From Dioscorea cayenensis subsp. rotundata (taxonomy: Eukaryota > Streptophyta > Magnoliopsida > Dioscoreales > Dioscoreaceae): 64,000 nucleotides of DNA. The notes beneath the pieces are model-generated. The model ran no database searches. It saw only the letters and a list, made by a program, of their open reading frames with translations, and had not been told where the DNA came from. Both the position numbers and the translations under genes were made by a program. Positions 11,006-23,099 of the stretch are shown piece after piece; position 1 is the stretch's first letter, and every line of letters starts with the position of its first letter. The stretch spans positions 23,630,137-23,694,136 of the forward strand of contig NC_052486.1 in the NCBI RefSeq assembly GCF_009730915.1, in the 5' to 3' direction.

Positions 11006-14000
11006 TTACCTTTCCATTCCTTTTGAAGCCTCTTTGTTTCTAATATTTCGCCATTTGTCTTTCAGATCACCAGGCTGACGAGTTTTATGGAAGATGTGGC
11101 GGCCAAAATCTAGAATCTTTGTCCATGGAAGAGTTCTCTCACCATCATTGGCGAATTTCTGAACTGCCGTCTGCATTGTAGAAGCAATCTTTAATAAATA
11201 AAAATATGGATAAAACCAACAACAAAAAAGAATTGGCACAATTGGCACAAGTGCAAAAGAAGTGCATCAGTGAAAAAATCTTCAGTTGTAAAAATTTTAA
11301 GGGCTCAGCAACTCCTTTTGTTGAGATTAGATGACGGCTCAAAGAAAAAGCAAATTGTCATAGAATTCTTATTTCTATTAGCAAAGACTAGTGGTGAAAC
11401 ACACAACACAATAAGGAAAGAAACAATAGCTGAATTATAAACTAGACAGCAAAATATAACAACATATGGCAGAGAACAAAAGAAACAAACTTTAAGGATT
11501 TCTTCCTCTTCGGCTGTCCAATGAAGTCTTGTCCGCCTTCCAAGAGATACGATTGGGTTTGAGCTGAAATAAATAAATAAATAAATAATAGAAATGAACA
11601 ATCAAGTTGCACACCCCTTAACATAACACGCAAAGTAAAGAATGCTTACTAGCGCTTGTTTTGAGTTTGACGTTTGTTGGCGTTATCAGAAGACAGTTTC
11701 TTTTCCTCCTTTGCTATAGCAGGCACACGTGGAGTATGATTCTCCATCTCTAAATCAAGTTTTCTCCTCTTGGCATGATTCCCACTAGTTGGTAAAACTA
11801 AAGATCCTGGGTCAGTGGTGTTCTCTGTGTGGAAGTTCATAATAGTTTCAGGTGGCTCATTATCTCTTAGCATGTTTACTGTATCCCCATTATCTTCATT
11901 ATGTTGTTTGCCTTCAACAGCCACAGACCCATGTTCATTTCTTGTCTGAACAGAATTCAAATCATGGCAGTGCAAATTCCTGCTATCATTATCTGCATCA
12001 GGTTCAGAATGCTGGTTTTCTTCTGCAACAAAACTTTCATGAGGAACATCTCTCTCCTCGTTAATATAGTTTGTATCAGCATCCGCAATAGTAGGTGTCA
12101 CTATTGCATTATGAAATTGCAATTGTTTAGACCCATGGTGGTTCTCTTCCACAACAAGACCTTCCTGAGGAACAACCATCTCCTCATTGTTGCAGTTTGT
12201 GTCGTCATTGTCAGCAGTAGGTGTCACTATCGCATTATGAGGCTGTAATTGTTTAGATCCATGGTGGTTCTCTTCCACAACAAAACCTTTATGAGGAACA
12301 TCCCTCTCCTCGTTGCTGCAGTCCATGCCATCACTCTCAGCAGCGTGTGTCACTGTCGCATTATGAATTTGCAATTGCATGAACTCAACGTGGTCATTTG
12401 CAGTTTTACAGCCAGATCTCCTTAATACCAAATCAGTACAAAAGATATCACCCTTATCACCATCATATGAAACTTTAGAAGCTTCTCCTTTTTCCACAAC
12501 AAAACCTTTCTGAGGAACATCCCTCTCCTCCCTGATGCAGTTCACGCCATCATTCTCAGCTGCGTGTGTCACTGTTGCATTATGAGATTGCAATTGCATG
12601 GACTCAATGTGGTCATTCACGGTTTCATAACCAGATCTCCTAAAGATCAAATCAGCACAAGAGACATCACCTTTATCACCCTCACATGAGACTTTAGAAG
12701 CTTCTCCTTTTTCCAAATCTACAGTGACCCCAGGTTGATTAACTTCTCTTGGAACTCCGACAGATACTGTCCCCTTTAGTTTATCTTGAATTGAATCCTT
12801 GCTCAAAAAAGCTGACAGAGCTTCCCTGGCTCGCAGCATTGTCAACTTTGCTTTGCGATATGCAGTGGTGGTTATTTTGTATGAACAAGGAGGACAATAG
12901 TAAAATCCTCTTTCGTCAAAATAAGGTGATGTTCCTAAGCACTTTTCATGAACCGCCATCAAACAGCTATTGTCACTACAATTAAACATTGGACCATTTT
13001 TATTACATTTCACACACAAATTTTTTTCGGTCCAATCATCAGCCATAGAATCAAGATCTACATAAATTCTGGCAGCTTTATCAGCATTCACACCAGGATT
13101 TGTAGGCACAACACGATAACCATCAGCATCATCATCATTACCTGTTTCCACACAAACAATCTGATCACCATCAAAATGGCTTTGCTCATGGAGAGGCGGA
13201 TTAGAGTCTTGCTGAGGACCACTCTTTTCTTTACTTGAGATCTGGGGTAAGGAATCATGCCTTGATAACTCCACATTTTCACAGCCATTACCACCAATAT
13301 TTCTATGTGATTGCTCTCTTCTATCACTATCCATGCAATTCAACACAGGTAAATGTTGTCTAGATCTAGTAGAATCTTCTTCAGTGACCAAATTGGCTGG
13401 ATCAGCTGCGGAATTAGGCTTTTTCATTTTTGGCATTTGGATTTCTATCTCCTGCTCAGCACCAATATCACAGACCTGATTGTTAGCTTCATTCAATCTG
13501 CCCGAGCTACTAGACTCCTTCAAGGACAACAGAAGCTTCGAGTGGCCTTCTACACTACAATTCTTCAACTGAACATTAAATTTTATTCAGTCAATAATAT
13601 CCCACCAAAAAAAAGAGAAAACCTATACTCCGTTAAGAAATCTGTCCACATACCAAATCAAGAGATGACCTTGGTAAATCTGATGACTTCCGGCGTATAT
13701 ATCGCCGAAGGTCCTTCCCTCGCCAATGACCTCTACTCCTTTCCTTACCCTTATCCATACCCTTAGTAGAGTTACACAAAGAAGATGCCTAGTAAAACAA
13801 AATGAAAGCTGTGTGTATGAGAGAACTCAAAAACTCACATGAAAACCCTAGCATCTCTACCTTTTCCCCCAAACTTATCAATAAAACACAAGAAACAACA
13901 GGTATATAAGTGATAAGCAAAAAACCAACCCTTTACCATCAATCATACCAGGGAATAAAAAGAGCAAGGAATGTCCATTCAAGGAGAAACCATAAAGCAC

Positions 14001-14541
14001 AAAATAAATAAATAAATAAATATTTAAAAAAAAAAACCCTAATTTGGATTACAAGAAACCACGGGCATTGCATCAAAATCAAATATAATTGACATGCTTT
14101 CTCCAAGCAAGCAAAACGACACACAAGAATGAAAGAAAGTATACCTTACGGAGAAGGCGGCAAAGAACCTCCGAGCTAGGCACATTCTCAACTTCTCGAC
14201 TATCAGAATCCAAAGGCAAAAACTGGGAGGAACCAAAAGCTCCAGAATTCAAGAGTTCCCGCAAATATCTCAAGATGACCTTCTCCTTGATGCAATCGGA
14301 GGCCTTATCCCAGAAATTCGGAACCCTATCAATACAAGCTGCGGAGAATTCAAGCCCTAAGGATTCATTCCATTCTAAAGAAACCAAGAAAACCTAAAGA
14401 TCTCTTGGACGTACCTTGTACAATGGAGGCATCACACCAGTTTTCCTCCGCTAGGGTTTCAATGGACCAGAGCCAAGGCAAGAGTTCGCCGCTGTCGGAG
14501 GTCAGGCCGGCGCCGTGGTCGGATAGTTCGTCGGAGGGCAT
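11006..14541 (-). CDS. PHD-finger and SANT/Myb (TRF-like) nuclear protein
   Basis: Exons in transcript order: 14541-14415, 14374-14145, 13788-13654, 13568-11650, 11563-11491, 11170-11006, giving 882 residues with all phases consistent. Residues about 347-395 form a C4HC3 PHD finger (CVKCNKNGPMFNCSDNSC, then HEKC and CPPC), which in this family binds histone H3 tails. The C-terminus carries one SANT/Myb repeat split by an intron (RRTRLHWTAEEEEILK, then PWTKILDFG) that ends LKDKWRNI, the signature of plant telomere-binding TRF-like Myb domains. Between them lies a low-complexity part with tandem repeats. Similar PHD plus homeodomain-like proteins exist in Arabidopsis without a settled function. 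ATG 14541 is the first in frame after in-frame non-ATG codons. Chromatin or telobox binding is inference. The TAA at 11006 could be skipped by splicing at GGTAAG, which would lengthen the tail. Confidence 0.82.
12000..12720 (-). repeat. In-frame coding repeats in the PHD-SANT protein
   Basis: On the minus strand two adjacent units of about 73 codons begin with EKGEASKVS and run through LRRSG-type and HNATVTHAA motifs to EERDVP. They are followed by two shorter units of about 42 codons (VVEENHHGSKQLQ, HNAIVTPT, NEE) and a partial one (VAEENQHSEPDADND). The long units share the second half of the short ones, so both arose from one ancestral module. Divergence between copies is modest and the reading frame is kept. 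Confidence 0.85.
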
Positions 14542-16073
14542 GATGATGATGAAGCGAGAGCGACGAAGAGATACACAAAAGCATAAACAAAACAAGACAA
14601 AAAGGCAGGCGATATGAAATCTTAGTGACCCGAATCCGATAAGATCAATATTTATGAAGAGGGAATTTTCTGTAATAGTCCCTGAAAAAAAAAAACTGAA
14701 ACCATGAAAAAACCCTCCTGAATTTTTTTTTTATATAAATTTTGAAATAATAATTTACAAAATTTTTGACAAATACGATATCAGGACCCTCTAATAATTT
14801 GTAAAATTTTAATTTATCTATTGATTATATTTAGCATCTTAAAAAAATTATATATATATATATATATATATAGCCCGCAAAACTTTGAAATTAGAAATAT
14901 AACCGAATAGAGTTACTTTTTTCTTCATGGGCATATGACCCTCTCATAATTTGTCTTTTTACTCAAATATTTAAAATTTTTTATTCTTTTCTCAAGAAAT
15001 CTTTACGATAATCAATATATTTCCACAATGTAAATCTATTTTATAAATTATTTACAACTTAAAAGGCTAAAGGATCATTTATATGAAATGTTAAATGGGT
15101 TGCATCTTTTAATAAATAATAATAAATTAATTTGTTTAACTCCAAGATATAGAAATTAAAATCTTTACCAAATTAAACGACCTATTTGAAGATTATAAAC
15201 AGTATTATGCATATTCATATACATATACTGCTAAAAATTTCCAAACCTATAAGTCTCGTGTAATTTATATAAGCGGCTATTAGATTTTTTTGAATTTTTT
15301 TTTTGTTGTAAAATAATAAACAAATGAGCAAAGGCAAACACGAATTTAAAGAATGAAAACTTGCTCAGAGACCTCTGTACATGTATATAAATAAACAAAA
15401 TACATGAGCTAAAAAACCCAAGGACTAGACAACAAAATAAAAGCATCAACAGAGTGCTTTATTACTTTGTCATAGTTAAAAAGCTATACTGCTGATAAGT
15501 AGTAAAACTTAAAACAGAAGCATAGCATAAAATAGCCATGATGATGATGATGATGATGATGATGGATGGTATTGGTAACTACAACCGCTGGTATATTCAA
15601 AGGGTTTTCCATATCTTGCTCTTTTACAGGAGCATCAGAACAGTTCTCGGGTATAATTATTGAATGGCTGAGCCAAACTAACATACTAAAGAGCTGCAGT
15701 TAGTACTTTACAGGAGTCAGCCACAAACCCAAAGTTTCAGTTGAAAGTAAATCTTGGGAGGAAGCTGAGTCTTTTTCCCTAAACTCGCGCACCTGCTTCA
15801 GCACAGGCCTCGCACTCGGATACATCTGCGGTGCCTGCCACACTCCCACTACGAACTTTACCTTAATCTGCATCAAGCTATTTCCATAAATTACAATACA
15901 ATTTTGTCGTAATATAAGTTTACATCAACCTATCTGAGCTTGTCTGTGCAAATGGCTCATCATCGGATAATCAGCTGATAAAAGCTATGGACGCAACGGT
16001 CATTTATCCAGGCTCAAGCCAAAAAAGCAAGTTGAGCGAGAGCCAAGTAGTAAAGGCAGAGCGAAAGCTTACA
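14542..16073. other. Intergenic: PHD-SANT promoter and PWO-like 3' flank
   Basis: Both flanking genes read leftward, so the left part is the PHD-SANT promoter and leader and the right part the 3' UTR and downstream region of the PWWP gene. It contains an (AT)n run near 14850-14872, long AT-rich stretches with TTTACAAATTTT-like segments, and an (ATG)n microsatellite near 15540. No coding region is supported. Confidence 0.55.
15537..15563. repeat. (ATG)n microsatellite
   Basis: About nine ATG units in tandem, about 510 bases downstream of the PWWP-gene stop codon and probably near or within its 3' UTR. Confidence 0.85.
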
Positions 16074-19000
16074 TTATGGCCCTGATGGATTTCTTACGGA
16101 GGTGCTAGTCATCCGAGCACGGTGGGCTGTGAAAGATGGCCTGCCCACTGCTTCCATTATCCTGCTGAAGACAACCTTCACAGGGACACATGTTACCAGG
16201 GGCACAGCTCCTTCAGGTTTAAGCAATCCACCCAATAAGTCATTGCTTCTGTGACGCTTTTTACCACTGATTTCACCACCATGCTTGTGCTCAGTTGCAA
16301 TAGATGATAGCATCCTTGTTTTCTGGCTAGACAAACTGACTTTCTTGAAAAGCTTCCGCTCTAACTTTCCTGAAGAACGGCGACTACGAGATATGCTTTT
16401 CTTTGCCAACTTGGCCTGATGAGTAGAGTATGCCTTTTTAGAAGGTGTTTTGCCCTCACGAACTGGGATTTGACGTAGTTCAGTACTATCCCCTTCCAAT
16501 GCTGTGACTGGGTTGGTCCGGGGAACTCTCTGCATTGCAGTTCTTCTGGCAGTTCTCCAGACAGGTTGGGATGTAGTACCATCATCAAGACCACCGTCCG
16601 TCCTCAAAAGAAGTGAACTGGTGAAACCATCCTCTAGAATTTCAATTTGGATAGGATGCCCTACAATTGCCTTTCCATTCAATCGGCTCATCAATGAAAC
16701 CAGAGGAACATGTTCCCCCTGATAGCTCGCTGGCTGAACCTTCAGATCCACTTCTACCAACATGGGCTGTAGTAGTTCATCCACATGATCAGTGTAAACA
16801 GGATCAACATGCTCATCTGATTCATCCCAATAAGAGCTCTGAGGCAGACCATACAAGCCTTCAGGATCCCAACCTGATGGGGATATGACATGAGAATCAT
16901 TATCAGAATCAACAAAACCAATGTGGGTCCTCCCTCGATCTTTGATAGCTTTTAAAGCCAATGGGCTTCTTCGATTCCCAAACCCAATAGCATCAGTATG
17001 GCCTGAGCCATTGCCCAACAGATCAACCTCATCATAAGCAAAGCTGAAGTCCTCTTTTTTTGGTTGAGAATCTCTTCCTAATTGCTTTTGGTTGGAGGAT
17101 TCAGGTCTTCGCATTTTAGATCGGTTTCCCTTGTTATCATTTATTGTTTGCCTGACCAGACCATTACTTGAAACAGTAACTTTTCCATCAACAGCGTCTG
17201 TAGGTTTCTTCCCCACATGTCTAATGTTGCGTTTCCCTTTCATATGCCATTTTGAAACCCCCACCTCTTTTGAAGCATCAGCAATCTGCTCAGTTGGATG
17301 CAACTGTGGCGAGTAATCAGCAAGGCACACCTCATTATCATTCAAATTACCAATACTTTCAGAGATTTCATTGCCAGATACGTAACTTATTTGCCTAATA
17401 GAATTAGATCCAGGCAAATCATCTGAAAGAAAACCATAATGATAGATGTGATCAAGAGAGATAGTAATGGTCAAGAAGAATCAAGAACACCAAGAAAGCA
17501 ATAAACAGAAAACTCTTCAGCAATAAAAGATGACCCAAGCCCTGCTCTGATGTAAATATAATAGCAAAGATAATTAACAAATAGGGAATATCAAACCATG
17601 CTCCGTATTCTAGCATTATCTAGTATTCTATGGTTTCCGCTTCTGTTAGTTTCTAATATGCAGAACTGAATGACACTGCATAATATGAGAAGATAAAATC
17701 ACCCTTGACACTTTTAACTGAATAAAATAAAATTGGATGATTAAAGGAAATGCAAACACTAGAAAAAGAAATTCAAATAAACTGTCAATGTAGACAATCA
17801 ACCTTTTTTACTGTAAATAATTGGTTTAACATGATCAGATTCCTGATTGCAACAACACATCAAAAGAATAGGAACAACTATTCCACAAGCAGTAATCGCA
17901 TGAACAGCTTAGGAAAGAAATGCTAGAACAGATAACAGCAATAACCGGAAAAATAACTGACTCTGACGTAAGAGATATATTGTTTCAGTTACATGAAAAA
18001 AATCAAAAGCATTAAAAAGCTCTTTTCAAGATGACTGCAGAGCAAATAAATTAATTATTCTTGCAATCAATTTATAAGGCTAGACTAAATATAGGAGTGC
18101 AGACGAACAGATGGTAACTCACCTCCATGGCATAAAAAATCAGCACATTTATTTAAAAAAAAAAAAAAAAACCTAACTAGTGACCTCAAACATGCAGTCA
18201 AAACTTCCGTCATTTCTTTAAGCCAATTTCCTCCCAAAATTATTATACAATAGTATCCAAAACAAATTCCTTCAAAGGTTAACCCGAACATGAAAGCTCC
18301 ATCCTAACCACTGACATGGAAAGGAAACAGACCAAATATAATCAATTTCTCGCAACATTCAATGGGTATCATGACTGACTCCAACATTGGCAATGAAATT
18401 TACCTATGCTCTAGATTATAAGATACCCAGCCTCCACACTCAATCTCAACTTCCATAGTAGCCATGAGTTCAAAATTCTTCCAAGGAAACTAGGATAAGA
18501 TATGCTAAAAAATATAACAATAGAACAAGAAAATGAAATGGTGTAATAATACCTGACAGTGGGTTCAAATCCTCCCCTGCGTTCAGTTCTAAATAATCTG
18601 TCTCAGATGTATCAGAACCACTAGACTCGATCAATCCAGTAGATGTATACTCCTCTCCCAAAGAATCCATTCTAAACTGCGATTCTACAACTGGCATTTG
18701 CCCAAGAGGATATCCCAAATGATCCAAAGAATCACCCGAGTCAGCAGGTAGGTAGACGCATTTGCTCCTTTTCGCTCGGCATATAGCACCCACAGGGTCT
18801 GCTTCTACTTGCTTAGTTACCTCAGCATTTTCATCAGGGCGAAAAGACGATGAATCTAGTAGCTTCACACTACTCTGCAATACTTGAACAAGTGGTCGTC
18901 GTCTATCACGCCTTTTAACAAGAGACTCTTCAATCGGGCCAGCTTGTGACCTTTTCCTTTTTATGGGCGTGATATTTTTGCTGCCACCAACATGTCCTGC

Positions 19001-21374
19001 AATTTCCATTGCATTCTGAGAATTAGAAATAAGTTGTAAATGGTTATCAACAGGCTTTCTAGAAGTTTCCCATCCGACAACTTGAGAGAACCTCCTCTTT
19101 GATGGGGCAGTCATAAGCCCAAAATCTTGTAGTCCTCGCATCCGGGGCATGGCTTCAGGGGCATCTTCACTGAATTGCTTACCATTTTTCCCCTTGTCAG
19201 CATACAAAGAATTACCCATATTATCTTCACGTTGTGGCAAAGCTACTTTTCTGGAAGGTATCTGGGATTTGTGATTTGCAGATTTACCATGACTTTTCAG
19301 ATCATCATTCTTCATGTGACGTTCTGAAGGAAAATGATGAAGATCTCGTTTCCAAGATCCTGATGTTTTATTGTTTGCACCATTGGGGATTGGTCCTGAT
19401 TCTTTTTGCTTCATATCAAGCTGTTGTTTCTCAAGCTCTAATGCATGAAGAATAGCATCTTCTCGACGTGCATATTTCTCTCGCTTCTTTATAGGAATGC
19501 CCTGGGAAGCTTCAGCCCTTTCAATACAAGCATCAAATTCCCCACAACGAAAAGCCTTCACACGTTTGGATTTCTCTAGATTGTACCAGTCGCTGAAAAA
19601 TAAAAACAAGCATTACAAATGCATGAAGCTCTTCAATTGCATAGTGCAACTCTCAACAGAATACAAAGAAGAATGCTAAGAATCAAACATTATCTGCAGA
19701 AATTAAATCATATGATAGTTCAAAGGATGAGAATATAATCATTCCTTTATATAACCAAGGAAATCAAAAGAGATACAGTATGTTTGAAAAAATATAAAAA
19801 GGATTTACCAAATCTCAAAGATACTTGGCCTTTGTTTCGTTTATGTTTATTAGCTAGTTTTTTCAACCTTAAACATTAGGAAAACATAAAAAAGTATATA
19901 TAATTGATGAGAGAAATGCAAACCATATAGAAATAAGGATGTGTTACGCATAGTGACCACTAAACAACACATGCGATGAACAAACTAAATGAAGCATCAA
20001 CAAATAAAAATTGTACTGACATAACACACAATGAATGTAGCATCAAACTTAGAAAAAACAGGACCTAGCACATTATTCAAGAAAATAGTGGATGACTAGA
20101 TATGAATAAAACCATTTAGCCAAAAACAGAATTCAAGTGCAAGCTACAAAGAATGTTCCCATCAGGTTACGGCTTATGGCTAGATTGCTTTTGTCTTCTC
20201 CAACACCCTCAAACACACAGTAGATCATTTGCACGTGAGCAGATCCCTCACATGCATATTAAGCTACGAAAAAAGAGTGACTAAAATAAGTTGGAAAAGT
20301 TGGTTTGGCAAGGGAAAAGGTTTAACCAATGTGCTGCTACAGGACTTATACAAGGTAGATCAGGAAGCATAATAAACCTTAAATGAAATTATTATCATCA
20401 ACAAGCAGACAACAAATTGAGAAAAGACATCGAGAAATTAGGAAAATGCTGGCGCTACAAGTGATTTTGTTCCCTTACAAATCCTGTTACACGGAAGTTT
20501 GAGAGGTTAATCATCAGGAAATACACTTCTCTTCAATGAAGCTGAACATTCCAATCTTAAAAAATTCTGATGAGTTAAAAATTGTTCAGCCAGAGGCAGC
20601 AGGAGGCGCAACAATAAAAGATAAACTCATGTTGGCATCATCAAAGAAGATAATGAGGCATAACTAGATCATTTAGATTTAGCTACCAGCCAAATCAGCA
20701 AGTATACAAGTAATTGAATAGTCTGAAACACAAAATGATCAAACATCCATTGGGAAAGTTCCTGATTACTCCAAATCTTTGACAAATCAACTTCACTTTC
20801 AAACAAGGATTACAAAGGCAACAATTCGTTGACCCAGTGCAATGTGTTTCTGACAAAATGCACTAGTCAGTACGCTTTTATCAGCAAAGTTTTGCATAGA
20901 AAGTCAACAATCACAAAAGTTGTTCCCATAATTAAATCAGACAGAATTAAAACTTATGCAATTTCAGCAATCAAACAATCTAGGGCTCAAACTCAATGAG
21001 TCAGGATTTAATATCACAGACGAAATCCACTTATATTGAATATAATGGCATCAAAACTCCTTTTTTTTTTTCTCGTACAAAAACACTATGTGTAGCAACC
21101 AGATAAGAGATTTTGAAACAAGACAGAGAATTATATAAAAGCAAAATATCTAGAGATCTACAGGGTGGAAGAAAGCTCACACGCTGGCATCCTCCCGTCC
21201 AAGAAGCTTAACCGGAGTCCCGGATCTCGGCGACATGAGGTGCGACGCGGACAACTCTTCAGACCCTAGAATCCTCCCAGGCCACCACGAACCATTCCTC
21301 CTCCGAACCCACACAATCGTCCCCACACTACAATCCAGTCCGATCCCCCCCTCAGACACCTCTGACCCCCCCAT
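16074..21374 (-). CDS. PWWP-domain protein of the PWO (At1g51745/At3g21295-like) family
   Basis: Three exons, 21374-21181, 19592-18553 and 17422-16074, give 860 residues in phase. The PWWP domain is split by the 1.6-kb first intron: VGTIVWVRRRNGSWWPGRI (residues 17-35, core SWWP at 29-32) with KLLGREDAS, then DWYNLEKSKRVKAFRCGEF in exon 2, the plant family hallmark. Later come basic blocks (IPIKKREKYARREDAI, then RKRSQAG, LVKRRDRRRP) and a conserved C-terminal part with SLMSRLNGKAIVGHPIQIEI and a final motif near VKVVFSRIMEAVGRP. The Arabidopsis members are PWO1-3 (PWWP interactors of Polycombs), nuclear proteins that bind histone H3 and the PRC2 subunit CLF. A Polycomb-linked role here follows from the family. 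ATG 21374 is used; an in-frame stop lies just upstream. Confidence 0.87.
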
Positions 21375-21863
21375 CTCAAAACCCTAGCCCACCGATCCTT
21401 CAGCCCTCTTCAACCACCAGAGAACTCCAGGAGCACCGCGCAATGCCACCACCTGATCACACCACCACTCACTAGGGTTGCCATTCACGGCCGCAAGGAT
21501 CTGATCATCTCGCTTCTAGGGTTCCCACCGGAGAAATCAATCTCCTTCGCTCCTAGGGTTTCAAGGACCACGATCGGAAGCCGAGGCGTAGCTCCGATCC
21601 CTATACAATTTTTTTCCCCTTTTTCCAAGAATTTTCTCAAATTTTTTCCTTTGTTTGCATAGTATAGAAAAAATTAGAAATTTTTGAGAAATTTTTCAGC
21701 AGAGAGACGGCGACGGTGACGACACCGACTGATTTTATACCCCGACAATGCCCCGGTATAATGAACTTCGGGCTTAGTTTAACTTATCATGTTCTGCAGA
21801 AATGTAAACCTTGGATGGAGATCGGATGGTTGAGAGAGATAGGGGAAGATGGGGAGGAGATGG

Positions 21864-21908
21864 CACGTGGGGATGAGTTCCCTGTTGATGTACTCGAGGG
21901 AGCACGTG
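21864..21908. promoter_or_regulatory. Paired G-box motifs (CACGTG)
   Basis: Two exact CACGTG palindromes at 21864-21869 and 21903-21908, 39 bases apart start to start, lie about 490-535 bases upstream of the PWWP-gene start codon. G-boxes bind bHLH and bZIP factors in plants. Function here is inference from motif and position only. Confidence 0.4.
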
Positions 21909-22282
21909 ACAGTGAGAGTGGATATGAACCGTTGAATCCGGATCGGACGGATGAGATGACTTTGCTTATGCGCGTTCGTCGAGGGAGAGTCGGGTCTGGA
22001 TTGGATCTTTCCGACCCGTGGTTCGCGGGCGGAGCTGGTTAACCGTGTTTGCCGGTCTGGGTTCGGTTTGGTCCGGTTCGGTTGAACCAAACCAAATTTT
22101 ATTTAAAGAATAAAGTAGGGTTAATTATGGAAATTAATATTAATTGTTATTATTAATTAAAAAAATTAAATAATATTAAATTTCTTAAATATTTTTTAAG
22201 TGAAGGTAAATTCTCTTATTATTATTTTTTTATCATGATGAAAATTCATTTTTGGTCTTTGAATAAATCCATATGTTTTGGC

Positions 22283-22331
22283 TATATATATATATATATA
22301 TATAACATTCTATATATATATATATATATAT
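22283..22331. repeat. Two (AT)n microsatellite tracts
   Basis: Two AT runs (about 22283-22304 and 22311-22331) separated by the short interruption ACATTC. Confidence 0.85.
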
Positions 22332-23099
22332 TTGATATGTATTTGATTGTTTTGATATTTAAATTAAAGCCACTGGATCAATTTTGTGCTCATCCGTTTT
22401 TCTTAAAAAATTGAAAGCTAGAAATTGAAATGTTTATATAAGGAGGAAGTCTTTAAGTAAAACTCTAATATATATTTATATATATATTAGCAACTTAAAT
22501 GCTTAAATAAAGATGAAGTTTTTAATTAGAAACTCTTCACTGTGTATTTTGCTTAAAAAAAAGAAATATAAATATTTTTACCACACCATGATATTACTCT
22601 GAGAGTTCGGAACTTTCATGTAGGTACATATTTTTATTTATTATGTTTTTTTTATACTTTCGACTTATTTACTTTTACATCAAGCGGACTTATTATTGTT
22701 TAATCAATTTATAATTTATCTATTTTTAAATTCTTTTTCTTGTTTTAAAATTTCAATTCTCTTAATTCCACTCCCATTTACCAAAATAGCAAATAAAAAA
22801 ATAAACTTCTAAGTCTAAAACTGCATGATTAATTAAAAGTTAAAAGAACCACAATTAATCAAATTAAATAACACTTTGAAGCACTGTTCATGGATCATCT
22901 AAAAACAAATCTCAAACCTAGCTAGTTATTATTTGGTGGAGTCCAAATGAAGAATTAGCAGCAATTTTTTTTCAATCATCTTTTCATAAACAACACTACT
23001 AAACACCATCATCATCATCAACATCATCCTAAGATGAATGAAAAAGAAAGCGTAACATGCATGCAAACTCTTTAATTAAAAACTCAAAACTCAAATCAT

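Larger units (their letters stand above)
21375..23099. other. Intergenic: PWO-like promoter and bHLH 3' flank
   Basis: The first 250 bases are GC-richer and hold the leader of the PWWP gene (repeated CTAGGGTT-like motifs on the plus strand, typical of plant housekeeping leaders). A block at 21716-22090 contains two G-boxes and a CGGTTTGGTCCGGTTCGGTT stretch. From 22100 on the sequence is very AT-rich with (AT)n tracts and no supported gene. A CATCATCAT run near 23007-23022 lies close to the bHLH 3' end. Confidence 0.55.
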
